Source: Mesorhizobium sp. (GTDB taxonomy: Bacteria > Pseudomonadota > Alphaproteobacteria > Rhizobiales > Rhizobiaceae). Taken from it: DNA of 42,411 bases. Under the pieces are notes generated by a model. That model was not told the DNA's origin. It did no database searches and saw nothing but the letters and a program-made list of their open reading frames with translations. The translations under genes and the position numbers were made by a program. Location: positions 1 to 42,411 of the forward strand of contig SUGL01000048.1 of NCBI GenBank assembly GCA_004963905.1. Direction: 5' to 3'. Shown here one piece after another: positions 42,409 through 42,411 of this stretch. Within the stretch, counting starts at the first letter, position 1. Every line of letters starts with the position of its first letter.

Positions 42409-42411
42409 CAA

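Overview
This window is a stretch of a high-G+C alphaproteobacterial chromosome, and the proteins and gene order point to the order Rhizobiales, most likely Mesorhizobium or a close relative (inference from protein character and synteny; no search was run). The supporting signs are pckA divergent from chvI-chvG, a short HprK with EIIA and HPr, ahcY, a DivL-type PAS protein, a TsaE-AmgK fusion, MurU, AddB-AddA, TrxA, PmtA and DnaK-DnaJ, together with many palindromic intergenic repeats. I see no tRNA, rRNA, CRISPR array, insertion sequence or prophage.

Layout. 1-3050 (minus strand): a PAP2-type membrane phosphatase, an AlkB-type dioxygenase, a BON-LysM protein and the ribosome-rescue hydrolase ArfB. 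3054-4664: PEP carboxykinase (minus), with LacI-type operator candidates in the divergent region before chvI. 4990-8965: ChvI/ChvG two-component system followed by HprK, EIIA-Man and HPr, a regulatory PTS branch. 9370-22802: ahcY, divL, tsaE-amgK, murU, addB, addA and trxA. Four of the joints from divL to addA overlap or are only a few bases apart, which suggests one transcript linking cell-cycle control, tRNA t6A synthesis, peptidoglycan recycling and double-strand break repair. 22932-23521: a small cupin and an orphan antitoxin-like gene. 23998-27204: a tightly overlapping four-gene galactose/galactonate operon (SDR dehydrogenase, DgoK, DgoA, SMP-30 lactonase) without a galactonate dehydratase in the window. 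27303-31224: an ATP-grasp enzyme, a DUF1330 protein, PyrF, an NADPH-dependent FMN reductase and phospholipid N-methyltransferase PmtA. 31445-34809: dnaJ and dnaK (minus), with a good alphaproteobacterial heat-shock promoter before dnaK. 35292-41110: an L,D-transpeptidase lipoprotein, an inositol-monophosphatase-family enzyme, two luciferase-like flavin oxidoreductases, an arylamine N-acetyltransferase and an AI-2E-family permease. 41338-42411: a coiled-coil DUF6481-like protein and an SMR exporter of the Gdx/SugE type.

The most notable observations are: (1) two ACGA-loop hairpins before the SMR exporter that match the guanidine-II (mini-ykkC) riboswitch architecture; (2) a tyrosine at the phospho-acceptor histidine position of the DivL-like protein; (3) a perfect inverted repeat before ahcY that fits an ArsR-type SahR operator; (4) a family of about 228-bp palindromic elements present in four copies, one internally deleted and two sharing extra flanks; (5) a separate short palindrome family with an AAAAGTGTGAA core; and (6) an antitoxin gene whose expected toxin position is occupied by one of the repeats.

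The genes are otherwise mostly conserved housekeeping functions. I do not find convincing evidence for a wholly new multi-gene system; the novelty here lies in regulatory sites and repeats.
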